64,000 nt of DNA from Niameybacter massiliensis (lineage in GTDB: Bacteria; Bacillota; Clostridia; Lachnospirales; Cellulosilyticaceae): the NCBI RefSeq assembly GCF_001282685.1, contig NZ_LN875035.1, forward strand, positions 3,042,411 to 3,106,410, in the 5' to 3' direction. The notes under the pieces are model-generated. The model was not told where the DNA came from and ran no database searches. It saw only the letters and a list, made by a program, of their open reading frames with translations. The translations under genes and the position numbers were made by a program. Shown piece after piece: positions 1-11,100 of the stretch. The first letter of the stretch is position 1, and the number at the start of each line of letters is the position of its first letter.

Positions 1-588
1 GGACCTACTCAGGAAATTGTAAGTGTACAAATGCGACTAGATTTTTGTAAAAATATGCTACTTCAAGATTTAGATAAAGGATTTCTACTTATTGATCAGC
101 TTAAAGATAATCTTTCACATGCCATATCTGAAATACGTGAAATCTTATTCCGCATTACACCTGCTCCTTTAGAATCTCTTGGTTTAAAAAATTCAATCGA
201 TAATATACTTTATAATAGTTTTAATAATACATGTACTAAAGTACAATTTATCTATAATGTAAGTTCCTCCAATATAGATATTGAATTTCAAGGTTCTATC
301 TATAGGATTGTTCAAGAACTTATTTCTAATATAAAAAAGCATGCTTATGCACCTCAAGTTACACTCACCCTTTGTCAACAAGAACAACTTATTCATATAG
401 AGGTTATTGACAACGGCGTAGGATTTGATATAGATGAGTATCAAAAAAACTTTTCTTCCTCTTCAAAGTCTTATGGTTTCACCAATTTATATACACGTAT
501 TAAAGAACTTAATGGTTCTATTAAAATAAAGTCTTCCCAAGAACTAGGAACACATTTTAATATAAAAATACCAATCATTACTATATAG
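1..588 (+). CDS. NarL/DegS-type sensor histidine kinase, C-terminal part (cut by window edge)
   Basis: The frame is open from base 1 and begins GPTQEIVSVQMRLD, the segment just after the phospho-acceptor His-Asp of a HisKA_3 H-box, so the sensor and the His lie outside the window. The rest shows the dimerisation helices and a HATPase_c domain with the N-box (VQELISNIKKHA) and G1 box (DNGVGFD). ATP-dependent autophosphorylation and transfer to the next gene's product is the family function. Its stop overlaps the ribosome binding site of the response regulator, so the two are an operon. The input signal cannot be told. The DegS-like layout next to a chitinase gene suggests exoenzyme control, which is inference. 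Confidence 0.9.
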   Translation, partial: GPTQEIVSVQMRLDFCKNMLLQDLDKGFLLIDQLKDNLSHAISEIREILFRITPAPLESLGLKNSIDNILYNSFNNTCTKVQFIYNVSSSNIDIEFQGSIYRIVQELISNIKKHAYAPQVTLTLCQQEQLIHIEVIDNGVGFDIDEYQKNFSSSSKSYGFTNLYTRIKELNGSIKIKSSQELGTHFNIKIPIITI

Positions 589-598
589 GAGGTTATAT

Positions 599-1306
599 AT
601 GGGTAACTCTATTAAAATTATTATTGTAGATGACCACCCTCTTATCCGCGAGGGAATCAAGCAAATTCTTTCCTTCTCTGAAGATGTCTCAATCGTAGGA
701 GAAGGTTGTAATGGTCAAGAAGCACTCTCACTGGTTGAACAAGTACCTTGTGATTTATTACTCTTAGATATAAATATGCCTGTTTTAGACGGCATTGGCG
801 CACTAAGAGCCTTAAAGGAAACACATCCCACTTTGAAAGTTTTACTTTTATCTGTGGCAAGTGATTTATCTACTTTTAAAGAAGCACTAGCCCTACAAGT
901 TAATGGATACATTTTAAAAGATTCTGCTGGTACTACTTTAATTGATGCAATCAAACATATACATGCAGGTAATGTTTTTATTGATCAATCATTAAATAAA
1001 CATGTTTTTCATTTAGTACAAGAATCCTCCTCAACTGGTTCTATAGCTCCTGAACCTTCTCCTACTCCAGATACTTCACCTGTTCTTACTCCTTATACAT
1101 TATCTATAAATGAATTATCTGATAGACAAAAAGCTATTTTATATTTGATTTCTAGAGGCCTTAGTAATAAAGAAATTGCTTCCCAACTTTTCTTATCAGA
1201 AAAGACTATCCGCAATAATATCACTCTTTTATTCAAGAAAATCAATGTTAAGGACCGCGTACAAGCTACCCAATTTGTACTCAATTATGGTAAAAAAATA
1301 GTTTAG
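599..1306 (+). CDS. NarL/FixJ (DegU-like) response regulator
   Basis: 235 residues. The receiver domain (about 5-122) has the acidic pair D11/D12, phospho-acceptor D57 in LLLLDINMP, S85 and K107. A proline-rich linker (about 146-165) leads to a LuxR-type HTH (about 170-230, with LSDRQKAILYLISRGLSNKE). The start is fixed by GGAGG at 588-592 overlapping the kinase stop. Phosphorylation by the upstream kinase is expected to switch on DNA binding. It is convergent with the chitinase gene, so that gene is a natural candidate target. This is not proved by the sequence. Confidence 0.95.
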   Translation: MGNSIKIIIVDDHPLIREGIKQILSFSEDVSIVGEGCNGQEALSLVEQVPCDLLLLDINMPVLDGIGALRALKETHPTLKVLLLSVASDLSTFKEALALQVNGYILKDSAGTTLIDAIKHIHAGNVFIDQSLNKHVFHLVQESSSTGSIAPEPSPTPDTSPVLTPYTLSINELSDRQKAILYLISRGLSNKEIASQLFLSEKTIRNNITLLFKKINVKDRVQATQFVLNYGKKIV

Positions 1307-1350
1307 AATAAAAGCTACTCTTTTCTCAGGACAAGGGTAGCTTTTATTTT
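1307..1350. terminator. Bidirectional terminator between response regulator and chitinase
   Basis: Perfect 12-bp arms at 1307-1318 and 1337-1348 with an 18-nt loop. A-rich and T-rich outer arms allow it to stop transcripts from both convergent genes. Confidence 0.85.
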
Positions 1351-1359
1351 ATATACTTA

Positions 1360-4300
1360 TTATTGTACTAATTCCCATGAATCATCACTACCTGGCTCTG
1401 TATTAGTCCACCATTTTGCTCTGTATTGTACACCTTGGTAAGTTACAATATCTCCTGCAACATAAGCATTACCTGGTATGTATCCTTGATTATTTTCTTC
1501 ACCTTCATCACCTTCTAATCCCCAAGATGAATCGCTACCTGGTGTTGAATTAGTCCACCATTTTGCTACATATGTTTTACCATTGTATACAACACGGTCA
1601 CCTTCTACATATGTTTTACCTGGAATATAATCTTGGCTTCCATCTGGGTTAGTTTCTATCTTTGCTTCCCATACGTCTGACTGACCTGGTATATCCCCTT
1701 TTGTCCACCATTTTGCTGTATACTCTTTGCCGTTGTACATCACCTTATCACCAGCATTGTAAATTTCTTCTGGGTTATATGTATTATTAGGATCTGGTTT
1801 TTCTTTTACAACTACTGTTCTTGTTGCTGTTGCTTCTAATCCTTTTGAATCTGATACTGTATATACAAGTTTATATGTTCCTGCTACTTCTGTATCTACT
1901 GCTCCATTTACTTTAATAGCAGATGTTAAATCACCATCTTCTTTATCTGTTGCTGTTACACCTTCCATTGCATCAAATGTGTCACCTACTGTAAGGATTA
2001 CATCTTGTACACCATGGATAACTGGTTTTGTATTTGCTTGTGGTATTTCACCTGTACCAAAACCTTTAAAGATATTTGTAAATGCATATTGACTTGGAAC
2101 ACCTTGATTATTTTCAAGTTGTGCATCTCTGTTCATTGACCAGAATGATGTCATACCAATTCCCTTTTCAATTGCATGATCAACCACTAGCTGTGCCCAT
2201 TCCGTTGTAAAGATTGGGTGTGCTTGTCCTTCAAATCCAATTGAAGGTGTTGTTCCTAATTTTGCATAAGCTTCTTCATCTGTTAATGTTACACCTACAA
2301 AACGTTTATAGTAATCTTTTAATTGGTCTTTTGTACTATCTACTGCACGAAGTGAACCTGTACCATAATTTTCTCCTGGTAAAAGCATTGCCTCACCATA
2401 GCACATAGTCATTAAGTTAACTACACTTACTTCTACACCTTCTGCAAGATATGCTTCTAACACACCTAAACCTTCACTTGTTAAACCACTTGGAAGCACT
2501 GCTAATGTGAGTACAATTTCTACACCTGTAGCATCTTGTACTTTTTTGATTGCTTTAGCATTTATAATATTTTGTTGCTTATTCTGTGCAGAACCTTCAA
2601 TGTCTAAGTCAAGTCTTGTAAGTCCATACCCTGTTACAAGGTCCATATATGTATTTGTTAAAACATCTACGTCTTGTGTTGCTTGCCAGAATGCTGTACC
2701 TGCTAGACCACCTAGAGAAATAGTTACATCTCCACCCATTTGACGAAGTTCACGGATAGACTTTTTAATTCCTAAGTATTGATCATTATTTGGATTAGCT
2801 TCGCTAAGTGCATCTAACCCAGCCCATCCCCATACAAGTTTACCATCTTTAATTTGTCCAGCTACAGATTGAATAAACCCTAAATTAAAGTAGTTTACAC
2901 CTGTATCTTCTGCAAGTTTAACTAAATTTGGTGCTCCATTGTTTCCATATCCAGGTTTTGTAATCCAGCTCCCCATATCTACAAATGGTGCATTTACTTG
3001 TTTTGGCCATACAATACCTTCACCTACACCAAAATCACTTTCTGGAATCTCTGGCACTGTTACTTCTTCTACTACTACTTGTCTTGATGCTGCTGCTTCT
3101 AGACCTTCGCTGTCTGCTACTCTATAAGTTAATGTATATGTACCTACATTAGCAGTATCTACATCACCTTCAACTTGAATAAGATGTGTTAAATCACCGT
3201 CTTCTTTATCTGTTGCTGTTACACCTGCCATTATATCAAATGTGCTACCTACTTTAACTGTTACATCATTGATACCTTTTAATTCTGGCGCTTGGTTAGG
3301 TTTTTTCGCTGCAACAGTAATTGTTCTTTCTACTACCGTTTCTAACCCTTTACTATCTGCCACTTTATAAGTTAATGTATATGTACCTTCTATTTCTGTA
3401 TTTACGCTACCCTCAACAGTTAAAACATGTGTTAAATCACCATCTTCTTTATCACGTGCTGTTACACCCAGCATTGCGTCAAATGTATCACCTACTGTAA
3501 TGGTTTTATTCTCAGCTCCCTGGATAACTGGTGCTTGATTTACTTGTTCTGTAGATCCATAGATTGTTTGACGTTTGATTTCTTTACCTTGTTTATTTAA
3601 ACGTTGTGCAAGCTCAATACTTTCAATGCCGCTTACATCTTCTACTGGACCATTTGCTTTTAATCTAAAAGTATAGGTTCTACCAGCTTCAATTTGACGT
3701 GCATCATATACACTACTTAAATCTACAACTGTGTATTCACCTTCTTGTGTAACTGTACCAGCTTTATAATCTCCACTTGTTAATAGACCATTTGCATGTT
3801 TAATATAAAACTTTGGAAGGGTAATGGTTTCTGCCATTTTTTCTGTCGCACTAAGTACTGTATTGCTTTCTTCTAGTACTTCATTATTCTTGATAGTGAT
3901 TTCATAACCACCTGTATTTCCCCAAGACTCCATATAAGGTGTAAGTGTTACTGTAATATCTAAATCCGCATATACAATCTCATATTGTGGAAGTACTGCA
4001 TTGCCATAAAGTCCTTGTTTAGTAGCCTTTGTAAGTTCATCACGTTTGCTAGATCTAGTTGGTGCATCCATAGATGCCATCCATGCAATCATACCACCCA
4101 AATCATTTTCATTTACGTAGTTTGCTTTTTCTGTAATTGAACGTACATTATCATAAGTAAAGAATGCTCCCGTTTGTTCACTGTATAAGTATGGCACCTT
4201 CGCTTCATCGTCCCAGTATTCTTTAAGTCCTGGATAAGCTGTTTTAAGCTTGTCTAAGTTTCTATAAGCCCATACACCAGAACGGCGTCCACCATCTCCC

Positions 4301-5406
4301 ATTGTTATAGGTGAATCATTTGCTGCACCTCTTGACGGTGTAAAGTCAGCATCTTTTCCTACAATTGCCGCTTCACCAAAGAGACCTGGATTACTTGGAT
4401 CTGTTCCTCCAGAAACCTCTTCCCATCCACGTGTGTAGTATGCAGCTCCAACAACTAATTTTTCTGCTGGTGCACCTTCTCCAATCATATACTGTACTGC
4501 TTCATCAATCGTATACTTTCTATCTTTATATGGATCATTTGAATTTGGATAAAGGCCCGCTTGATGTCCACTAATCTCATCAAATGCACCACGCATATCA
4601 TATGTCATTAAATTACCAAAGTCGATAATCTCAAACATTCTTTGTACATCTACACCTGTAGCTAATTTATCTTGTGATGCTGGAAGTGCTACTGATAATT
4701 CATACTCTTTTCCAAGTTCTACTTCTTTTATATTAAGTGCCTCTCTAATATCTTCTAATAATAAGATATAGTTTTCTCTATCATCTGGTCTTGCGTTTGG
4801 TGTACCCTCATCATTTTTGTTATCTACAGTATCTGCTTCACGTACAAATGCTGGATACTCCCAGTCAATATCTACAAAGTCCATATTGGTATACTCTACG
4901 AACTTAACGATATTCTCTACAAATTTTGCTCTTTTAGCTGGGTTTGCTGCCACTTCTGAGAAATCTCCTGATTTTGACCATCCACCAATAGAAACTCCAA
5001 TTTTTAAGTTTGGATTTTGCGCACGTAACTCCACTAATGCTGGAAGAATACCCGCACTAATATCTCCCCAAGTTACCCCTGGTTGTCCTAATGGATTTCC
5101 TATTGCTGCATCTTTGTCTGTAAAGATTAAATTACCTTGGTTATCAAAATCTAGGAATGCAAAATTCAAATGTGTTAACTGATCTGCTGGAATATCTTGT
5201 GGATAGAAATTCCCTTGTCCTCCCCATACAGACCAATCTCCATAATACATAACATTTCTTTTTGTATTTGCTTGACTCTTATACTCAAAACTACTTGTTT
5301 CTAATGCTTGTAACTGTACTGGATTTGTGATTACCATACCCCCAAGAACCATTGCTAATGTAGAAACTAATGCTGCTCTACTCATGAATCTTTTAAATAA
5401 TTTCAT
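1360..5406 (-). CDS. Secreted modular chitinase: two GH18 domains, three Ig-like DUF5011 repeats, three CBM5/12
   Basis: 1348 residues with a Sec signal peptide (about 1-35). The first GH18 domain (about 50-475) has the full DxxDxDxE motif D176-D179-D181-E183 in DFVDIDWEYP. A beta-sandwich linker (about 480-620) follows, then two DUF5011-like repeats (about 625-780, each with DKEDGDLT). The second GH18 domain (about 795-1130) is of a different, chitinase-D-like subtype with LDLDIEG (E937), where the first Asp of the motif is replaced. A third DUF5011 repeat (about 1140-1210) precedes three chitin-binding modules, each with AKWWT. It is predicted to cut chitin outside the cell. The start is supported by AGGAGG just upstream. 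Two different GH18 domains on one chain suggest complementary cutting modes. Confidence 0.95.
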   Translation of the reverse strand: MKLFKRFMSRAALVSTLAMVLGGMVITNPVQLQALETSSFEYKSQANTKRNVMYYGDWSVWGGQGNFYPQDIPADQLTHLNFAFLDFDNQGNLIFTDKDAAIGNPLGQPGVTWGDISAGILPALVELRAQNPNLKIGVSIGGWSKSGDFSEVAANPAKRAKFVENIVKFVEYTNMDFVDIDWEYPAFVREADTVDNKNDEGTPNARPDDRENYILLLEDIREALNIKEVELGKEYELSVALPASQDKLATGVDVQRMFEIIDFGNLMTYDMRGAFDEISGHQAGLYPNSNDPYKDRKYTIDEAVQYMIGEGAPAEKLVVGAAYYTRGWEEVSGGTDPSNPGLFGEAAIVGKDADFTPSRGAANDSPITMGDGGRRSGVWAYRNLDKLKTAYPGLKEYWDDEAKVPYLYSEQTGAFFTYDNVRSITEKANYVNENDLGGMIAWMASMDAPTRSSKRDELTKATKQGLYGNAVLPQYEIVYADLDITVTLTPYMESWGNTGGYEITIKNNEVLEESNTVLSATEKMAETITLPKFYIKHANGLLTSGDYKAGTVTQEGEYTVVDLSSVYDARQIEAGRTYTFRLKANGPVEDVSGIESIELAQRLNKQGKEIKRQTIYGSTEQVNQAPVIQGAENKTITVGDTFDAMLGVTARDKEDGDLTHVLTVEGSVNTEIEGTYTLTYKVADSKGLETVVERTITVAAKKPNQAPELKGINDVTVKVGSTFDIMAGVTATDKEDGDLTHLIQVEGDVDTANVGTYTLTYRVADSEGLEAAASRQVVVEEVTVPEIPESDFGVGEGIVWPKQVNAPFVDMGSWITKPGYGNNGAPNLVKLAEDTGVNYFNLGFIQSVAGQIKDGKLVWGWAGLDALSEANPNNDQYLGIKKSIRELRQMGGDVTISLGGLAGTAFWQATQDVDVLTNTYMDLVTGYGLTRLDLDIEGSAQNKQQNIINAKAIKKVQDATGVEIVLTLAVLPSGLTSEGLGVLEAYLAEGVEVSVVNLMTMCYGEAMLLPGENYGTGSLRAVDSTKDQLKDYYKRFVGVTLTDEEAYAKLGTTPSIGFEGQAHPIFTTEWAQLVVDHAIEKGIGMTSFWSMNRDAQLENNQGVPSQYAFTNIFKGFGTGEIPQANTKPVIHGVQDVILTVGDTFDAMEGVTATDKEDGDLTSAIKVNGAVDTEVAGTYKLVYTVSDSKGLEATATRTVVVKEKPDPNNTYNPEEIYNAGDKVMYNGKEYTAKWWTKGDIPGQSDVWEAKIETNPDGSQDYIPGKTYVEGDRVVYNGKTYVAKWWTNSTPGSDSSWGLEGDEGEENNQGYIPGNAYVAGDIVTYQGVQYRAKWWTNTEPGSDDSWELVQ

Positions 5407-5518
5407 TATTTATTTCCTCCTTATATTTTATCTCTATATTTTTTATTTATATTTTTATATTAGATACTCTTTTATGTCTTATATTCGTTTTAATCACGGT
5501 TTAAGTTATGATAATTTT

Positions 5519-5585
5519 ATTATAGGTACTCTATTTGTCCCTTGTCTATGTCACTAATGTCCCTCATTTATATCCTTTTTGTCCC
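5519..5585 (-). promoter_or_regulatory. Chitinase promoter with three phased TGTCCC repeats
   Basis: Reading toward the chitinase there is a -10 TATAAT (5519-5524) and only a poor -35 (5542-5547) at 17 bp. TGTCCC (GGGACA on the coding side) occurs at 5536-5541, 5558-5563 and 5580-5585, exactly 22 bp apart, so on the same face of the helix. This is the layout of a site for a cooperatively binding activator. Confidence 0.55.
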
Positions 5586-5617
5586 GACTTCAAAGGACAT
5601 CCTTTTAATGAACACAT

Positions 5618-5677
5618 AAAAAAGCTAGTTTAAGCATCTGTCTGCGTATAACAGATTGCCTAAACTAGCTTTTATTA
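5618..5677 (-). terminator. Terminator of pflB
   Basis: A long inverted repeat, AAAGCTAGTTTA... against ...TAAACTAGCTTT, with a loop around 5641-5650. It lies directly after the pflB stop and runs into T residues on the minus strand. Confidence 0.85.
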
Positions 5678-5690
5678 CTTTAATATTCTA

Positions 5691-7913
5691 TTACATTCTT
5701 TCGTGGAATGTTCTACTGATAACGTCTAATTGTTGTTCTCTTGTTAATTTGATGAAGTTAACTGCATAACCTGATACACGAATTGTTAATTGTGGGTATT
5801 TTTCTGGATGATCCATAGCATCTAATAAAAGATCTTTATGAAGAACGTTTACGTTGATGTGTTGTCCTGTTTGGCCAAAGTAACCATCTAAAATACCTAC
5901 CATGTTGTGTACACGTTCTTCTGGTGTTTTCCCTAATGTTTGTGGTACTAATGAGAATGTGTATGAAATACCATCTTGTGCATGTTCGAATGGAATTTTT
6001 GCTACTGAACTACATGCTGCAAGTACACCTTTTGTTTCTCTACCATTCATTGGATTAGCCCCTGGTGAGAATGGTACACCTGCTTTACGTCCATCTGGTG
6101 TAGCCCCTGTTTTCTTACCATATACAACGTTTGATGTAATAGTAAGAACAGATTGTGTGTATGTTGAATTTCTGTATGGTGTATGTCTTCTGATTTTTTC
6201 CATGAAATCTTTTGTAAGCATTACAGCAATGTCATCTACACGATCATCATTGTTACCGTATGCTGGGTATTCCCCTTCGATTTCAAAGTCAATTGCAATA
6301 CCTTGTTCATTTCTGATTGGTCTAACTTTTGTATGTTTAATAGCTGATAATGAGTCAGCTGCTACTGCAAGACCTGCTATACCACATGCCATAGTACGGA
6401 ATACTTCTGTATCATGAAGTGCCATTTCAATTCTTTCATAGCAGTATTTATCATGCATGTAGTGAATGATATTAAGTGCATCTGTGTAAGTTTTTGCAAG
6501 CCAATCTGTAGCAATTTCGAAGTTTTTCATAACTTTATCGTAATCTAAAACTTCATCTGTCATAGGTTCGATACCTGGAATAACAGCAACACCTGCTTTT
6601 TCATCTACCCCACCGTTAATTGCATAAAGTACAGCTTTTGCAAGGTTTGCACGTGCACCGAAGAATTGCATTTGTTTACCAATTCTCATTGGAGATACAC
6701 AACAAGCAATACCGTAGTCATCACCAAATTGTGGTCTCATTAAATCATCACTTTCATATTGGATAGCTGAAGTATCAATAGATACTTTTGCACAGAAATC
6801 TTTGTATCCTTGAGGGAATTTTTCACTCCAAAGTACAGTTAAGTTTGGTTCTGGAGATGGTCCAATATTGTAAAGTGTGTGTAAGTAACGGAAGCTATTT
6901 TTAGTTACAAGTGAAGCACTTCCATCTTCTAAGATACCACCAAGTGATTCTGTAACCCATGTTGGATCACCTGAGAATAAATCATTGTATTCTGGTGTTC
7001 TAAGGAATCTGATGATACGAAGTTTCATAATGAATTGGTCAATAATTTCTTGTGCTTCTTTTTCTGTAATAATACCTTCTTCAATATCTCTTTGGGCATA
7101 AATATCAAGGAATGTACTTGTTCTACCAATTGACATTGCTGCACCATTTTGCTCTTTTGTTGCTGCAAGGTATGCAAGATATAACCATTGTGTTGCTTCT
7201 TGGAAGTTATTAGCTGGTCTTGATAAATCAAATCCGTACATTTCACCTAGTTGTTTAAGTTCTTTAAAAGCTTTTACTTGTTCTGCAATCTCTTCGCAAT
7301 CTCTTATTGTCTCAGCTGTAAAGATTGTAGATTTAGCTTCTTTATCTTTAAGTTTTTCTTCGATTAATCTGTCTACCCCATATAGTGCTACTCTTCTGTA
7401 GTCACCAATGATACGTCCACGTCCGTATGCATCTGGAAGACCTGTTACGATACCTACTTTTCTAGCTTTGCGGATATCTGCATTGTATACATCAAATACA
7501 CCTTCATTATGTGTTTTTCTGTATTTTGTGAAGATCTCTTTCATTTCAGGTTCAATTTCATAGTCATATGAATTTAAAGCAGTCTCAACAGTTCTAATAC
7601 CACCAAATGGTTGTACTGAACGAACAAGTGGCTCTTCTGTTTGTAAACCTACTACTTTTTCTAAATCTTTATTGATGTAGCCTGCATTGTGTGAAATGAT
7701 TGTTGAAATTGTTTTTGTATCTACAAAACAACCTCTTTCTCTTTCTTTCACCATAAGCTCACTAAGTTGTTCCCAAAGTTTTGTTGTATTTTCTGTAGGG
7801 CCTTCTAAGAAACTTGCATCCCCTGTGTACTCTGTATAGTTGTTAACGATGAAATCTCTTACATCTACTGATTCATTCCATTTACCTGTTTTAAAGTTTC
7901 TCCATTGATTCAT
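5691..7913 (-). CDS. pflB: Formate C-acetyltransferase (pyruvate formate-lyase)
   Basis: Converts pyruvate and CoA to acetyl-CoA and formate by a glycyl radical mechanism in the cytoplasm. The chosen start gives 740 residues, the normal family length. It begins [12 protein letters not shown] and has AGGAG just upstream; an in-frame ATG 54 bp further out crosses the promoter/operator region and is rejected. The catalytic cysteine pair is C404-C405 (IACCVSPMR). The radical glycine is in RVSGYA (G715), 26 residues from the end. The pfl-activating enzyme gene usually found next to it is absent here, so activation must come from elsewhere in the genome. Confidence 0.97.
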   Translation of the reverse strand: MNQWRNFKTGKWNESVDVRDFIVNNYTEYTGDASFLEGPTENTTKLWEQLSELMVKERERGCFVDTKTISTIISHNAGYINKDLEKVVGLQTEEPLVRSVQPFGGIRTVETALNSYDYEIEPEMKEIFTKYRKTHNEGVFDVYNADIRKARKVGIVTGLPDAYGRGRIIGDYRRVALYGVDRLIEEKLKDKEAKSTIFTAETIRDCEEIAEQVKAFKELKQLGEMYGFDLSRPANNFQEATQWLYLAYLAATKEQNGAAMSIGRTSTFLDIYAQRDIEEGIITEKEAQEIIDQFIMKLRIIRFLRTPEYNDLFSGDPTWVTESLGGILEDGSASLVTKNSFRYLHTLYNIGPSPEPNLTVLWSEKFPQGYKDFCAKVSIDTSAIQYESDDLMRPQFGDDYGIACCVSPMRIGKQMQFFGARANLAKAVLYAINGGVDEKAGVAVIPGIEPMTDEVLDYDKVMKNFEIATDWLAKTYTDALNIIHYMHDKYCYERIEMALHDTEVFRTMACGIAGLAVAADSLSAIKHTKVRPIRNEQGIAIDFEIEGEYPAYGNNDDRVDDIAVMLTKDFMEKIRRHTPYRNSTYTQSVLTITSNVVYGKKTGATPDGRKAGVPFSPGANPMNGRETKGVLAACSSVAKIPFEHAQDGISYTFSLVPQTLGKTPEERVHNMVGILDGYFGQTGQHINVNVLHKDLLLDAMDHPEKYPQLTIRVSGYAVNFIKLTREQQLDVISRTFHERM

Positions 7914-7951
7914 AATTTGCAGCTCCTGTCTATGTAAAGTAATTTGCACTT

Positions 7952-7966
7952 TGTATACTGTATACA
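7952..7966. promoter_or_regulatory. Perfect 15-bp palindrome in the pflB leader (candidate operator)
   Basis: TGTATAC-T-GTATACA is a perfect 7-1-7 dyad about 10-25 bases downstream of the predicted pflB start site, a typical repressor roadblock position. It matches neither the Rex nor the Fnr consensus. The regulator is unknown. Confidence 0.5.
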
Positions 7967-7982
7967 CGCTTTCGATGAATTA

Positions 7983-8011
7983 AATATACCACACTTTATA
8001 AACTTAATCAA
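7983..8011 (-). promoter_or_regulatory. pflB sigma-A promoter
   Basis: On the minus strand, TTGATT (8006-8011), a 17-bp spacer, and TATATT (7983-7988), about 70 bp before the pflB start codon. Confidence 0.65.
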
Positions 8012-8130
8012 TAATAATTATTAAATAATTTATATTTTGTTCTATTATTTTTTATCATATAATACAAAAAATGATTTATTCTTAGTAATCAGCTGAAATA
8101 CCTTATAATGAAAAATCCCTCTAAACATAC

Positions 8131-8168
8131 ATAATAAAAGGCTATGTAACTTTATCGTTACATAGCCT
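8131..8168 (-). terminator. Terminator of the GH2 gene
   Basis: 12-bp perfect arms AGGCTATGTAAC (8139-8150) and GTTACATAGCCT (8157-8168), followed on the minus strand by TTTTATTATG. Confidence 0.85.
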
Positions 8169-8177
8169 CACTTATTT

Positions 8178-11100
8178 CTATTGATAATGAACTTGATATG
8201 TTCTTGTCTTTGTTACATCACCATTTTCAGGTATGATTTCTATAGTAGTAATACCATCTTTATCTAATGCTGGTACGATTGTCACATTAGCATGTTTTGT
8301 AGCTTCAACATGTACCTTAGGCATATTGCCGTCTTGTATTTTATAAGTACAGTTTAAAGACTCATCAAATGTATCTATAATGTTATGATCATCTAATTCA
8401 ATCTTTGCCACTTCATAGCTATCATAAGCGATTGCTTCTTTACCATACACTTCTAACTCTGTAATGGCAATCCCTTTCATATCTGCTTTCTTCTTCATAT
8501 TTAAACGAATTGCATAAGTGCTAACTATATCAAAGCTAAAACTATTCATTTCTCCTGCACCTACATGTTCTGTATTAGGAGCTACATGCTCTACAGCTCT
8601 CCAGTTATTAGAATCTGCTAAGTCTCCTTCTACAACATGACCAAATTTGCTAGGGATACCTGGTTCTTCATTTGGCACATAATATTCAATAGTAAAGCTT
8701 TCTGGTGAGCTTACACCATGGTCTTCAAAGAATCCTACTTTTATGGTATCAATATAGCGTTTTGTAATATTACCACCTTCTGCAAAGAGAATACCTACCC
8801 AGTCCTCATCTCTACCTTCTACTTGCCAGTTACTCCATCTATTATGACTCTCCACGTCAAAAGCAATAACTGTATCATTAACTGTTGCAATGTTATCTCT
8901 TGAGCCTTCTGCATCATTTGTGAAGGATGCAAGCGCTGCTGGGAACTCAGATCCAGTCCATTGTTTTGCATAGTTCATACTTGTTTTAACCGATGATTTA
9001 TCATCTGTAATTCTTATACTTGCCTCTACTGTTTGAGAACTTCCTTCTATTATTCCTACAACTTTTGCTTCTCCTACTTTGGTATAATCTACACCACTTT
9101 GATCCCATTTAACTTGTTTTTCTTCTTTTGCACCATCACTATAATAAACATTTACCTTTTCTGGAAGTGTTGCTGGAATATATGCAACTGTAGCTACCGA
9201 TACAGCCTGTACCCCAATGATTCCTCTAATTGTCACTACTGCACAAGCTTTAAGGTTTTGTCCCTCTACTGTTCCTAGTACTTCAAATTGGTTATAGTAC
9301 ATGCACTGTTCTTTTTCAATTGGCGCCCATTCAACTTGGACTGAATCTGGTGCTCCTACATTAAACTTTGCTCTAATTATTTTTGGTAATGTCGGAACTT
9401 CTCCTACTTGCGCTGTTACTCGAACTGGAGCAAAGGCAGTAACCTGTTTTTCTATACCTTCTTGTTTAATCTCTTGTTCTTGTAAATCATACCCTAAGCC
9501 TTTTGGCATTTCACACGCCATCGTCATTACACTCACTTCATCAGTTACAAGGCCTTCTGATAATGCTTTTAAGGTAAAGTTACCAGTTTGAGTAGTAGAT
9601 TGTACGATAACAAGTGCCTTTCCATTAAAGGCTTTACGTTTCCATGTTCCATCTACTTGTTCTTGATAACGTTCATGGCTAATTGGATTACCATTATCTA
9701 CACCTACAATTCTACCTTCACCACTAATCTCAAAGATTACTTCATTGTCTGCTGTTGGTACGAAATTCCCTTTAGCATCTACTACATCTACTGTAATATA
9801 GCAAAGGTCTTCTCCATTTGCTTTGATGTTTGTTCTATCTGTATGTAATTGAATACCATATGCTTTATCTGCTGTTACAATGGTTTGCTCTGCTACTACT
9901 TCACCTTGATTATTTTTTGCAAGCGCTTGAATAGTTGTACCTGGTACATAAGTATAATCAAGTCTCCATTCTAGGTAAAGCTTGTCACTTGTTTCTGAGA
10001 GCTGTTGATATTTAAACCCATAGTCTGTTTCCATCTGAGCAAATGATTGAGTACCTTGGCTTACACCATTAATTACAAGCTCAATATGTGGCGCATTTGA
10101 ATATACTCTTAAAGGAATTTTACCATCTGCTCCTGTTACGTTATTTCTTAAGGTTTCATCTTCAAAGTTCCAATGAGGAAGAATGTGTACCATCGGGCTT
10201 ACCTCTAAGTTTTTCCATACACTTTGGTAAAGGTAATAATCATCTTTTGGGAAACCTGCAGTATCTACTATTCCAAAATATGAGCTCTTTGGTGATAAGC
10301 TATGTCCAGGCCCACCTGTATTATGCCAGGGTGTAGGTTCACCAATGTAGTCAAAGCCTGTCCATATAAACTGACCTGCTACAAACTTACGATCTCTATC
10401 TTGAATCCATGCACGGCTTGCAGTTGCTCCCCATGCTACATGGTCATTATCATAAGAGGATTGTTGGTAATCTGCATGTTCTCCTGAATCATGACTTCCT
10501 ATTGTATCAGGATGACTATAAACTCCTCTTGATTTAGTTGCTGATGAAGTTTCAGAACCATAGATTGCCCAGTCTGGATGTTTTGCATGAATTGTATCAT
10601 AGTTGCCTTCTGCGTAGTTAAAGCCTACAGTATCTTGTACCTCAGCTATATCCTCATGACCACCTTCTCCTGTGCCAAATCTAAATTTATCAGCACCTTG
10701 TGTAATGCCTCTAGTTGGGTCTACTTCTGCTACCCATTTCTTCATGTTTTTGATTGTTTCAAGGGAACGTTCATCTCCTGAAGCTTCGCTTACTTCATTT
10801 CCTACAGACCATTTAATAATACATGGGAAGTTACGTCCTCTCTTTACCATACGTTTGAGGTCAAACTCTGCCCAAGTTACTGTATTTCCCCCTTCTGGAT
10901 GACTACTAGAGCCTTGGCTAAAGAAGCGTCCAAGGTCATATTGTTTCTTGCCCCAATACCATGTATCAAAAGCTTCATCAATAACCATAAGTCCCTTCTC
11001 ATCACATATTCTAAGAAGTTCATCTGCTGCAGGGTTATGGGTTACACGTATTGCATTAGCTCCCATCTCTTGCATAATTTCCATCTGACGTTCTATTGCA

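Noticed and set aside
4817-5182. 121-codon plus-strand frame inside the chitinase gene
   Set aside because: Shadow of the well-supported chitinase reading frame; no ribosome site.
5407-5610. c-di-GMP riboswitch before the chitinase gene
   Set aside because: No GEMM core sequence or paired stems; only the TGTCCC repeats stand out.
5902-6417. 171-codon plus-strand frame inside pflB
   Set aside because: Antisense shadow of a catalytic-domain-complete PFL.
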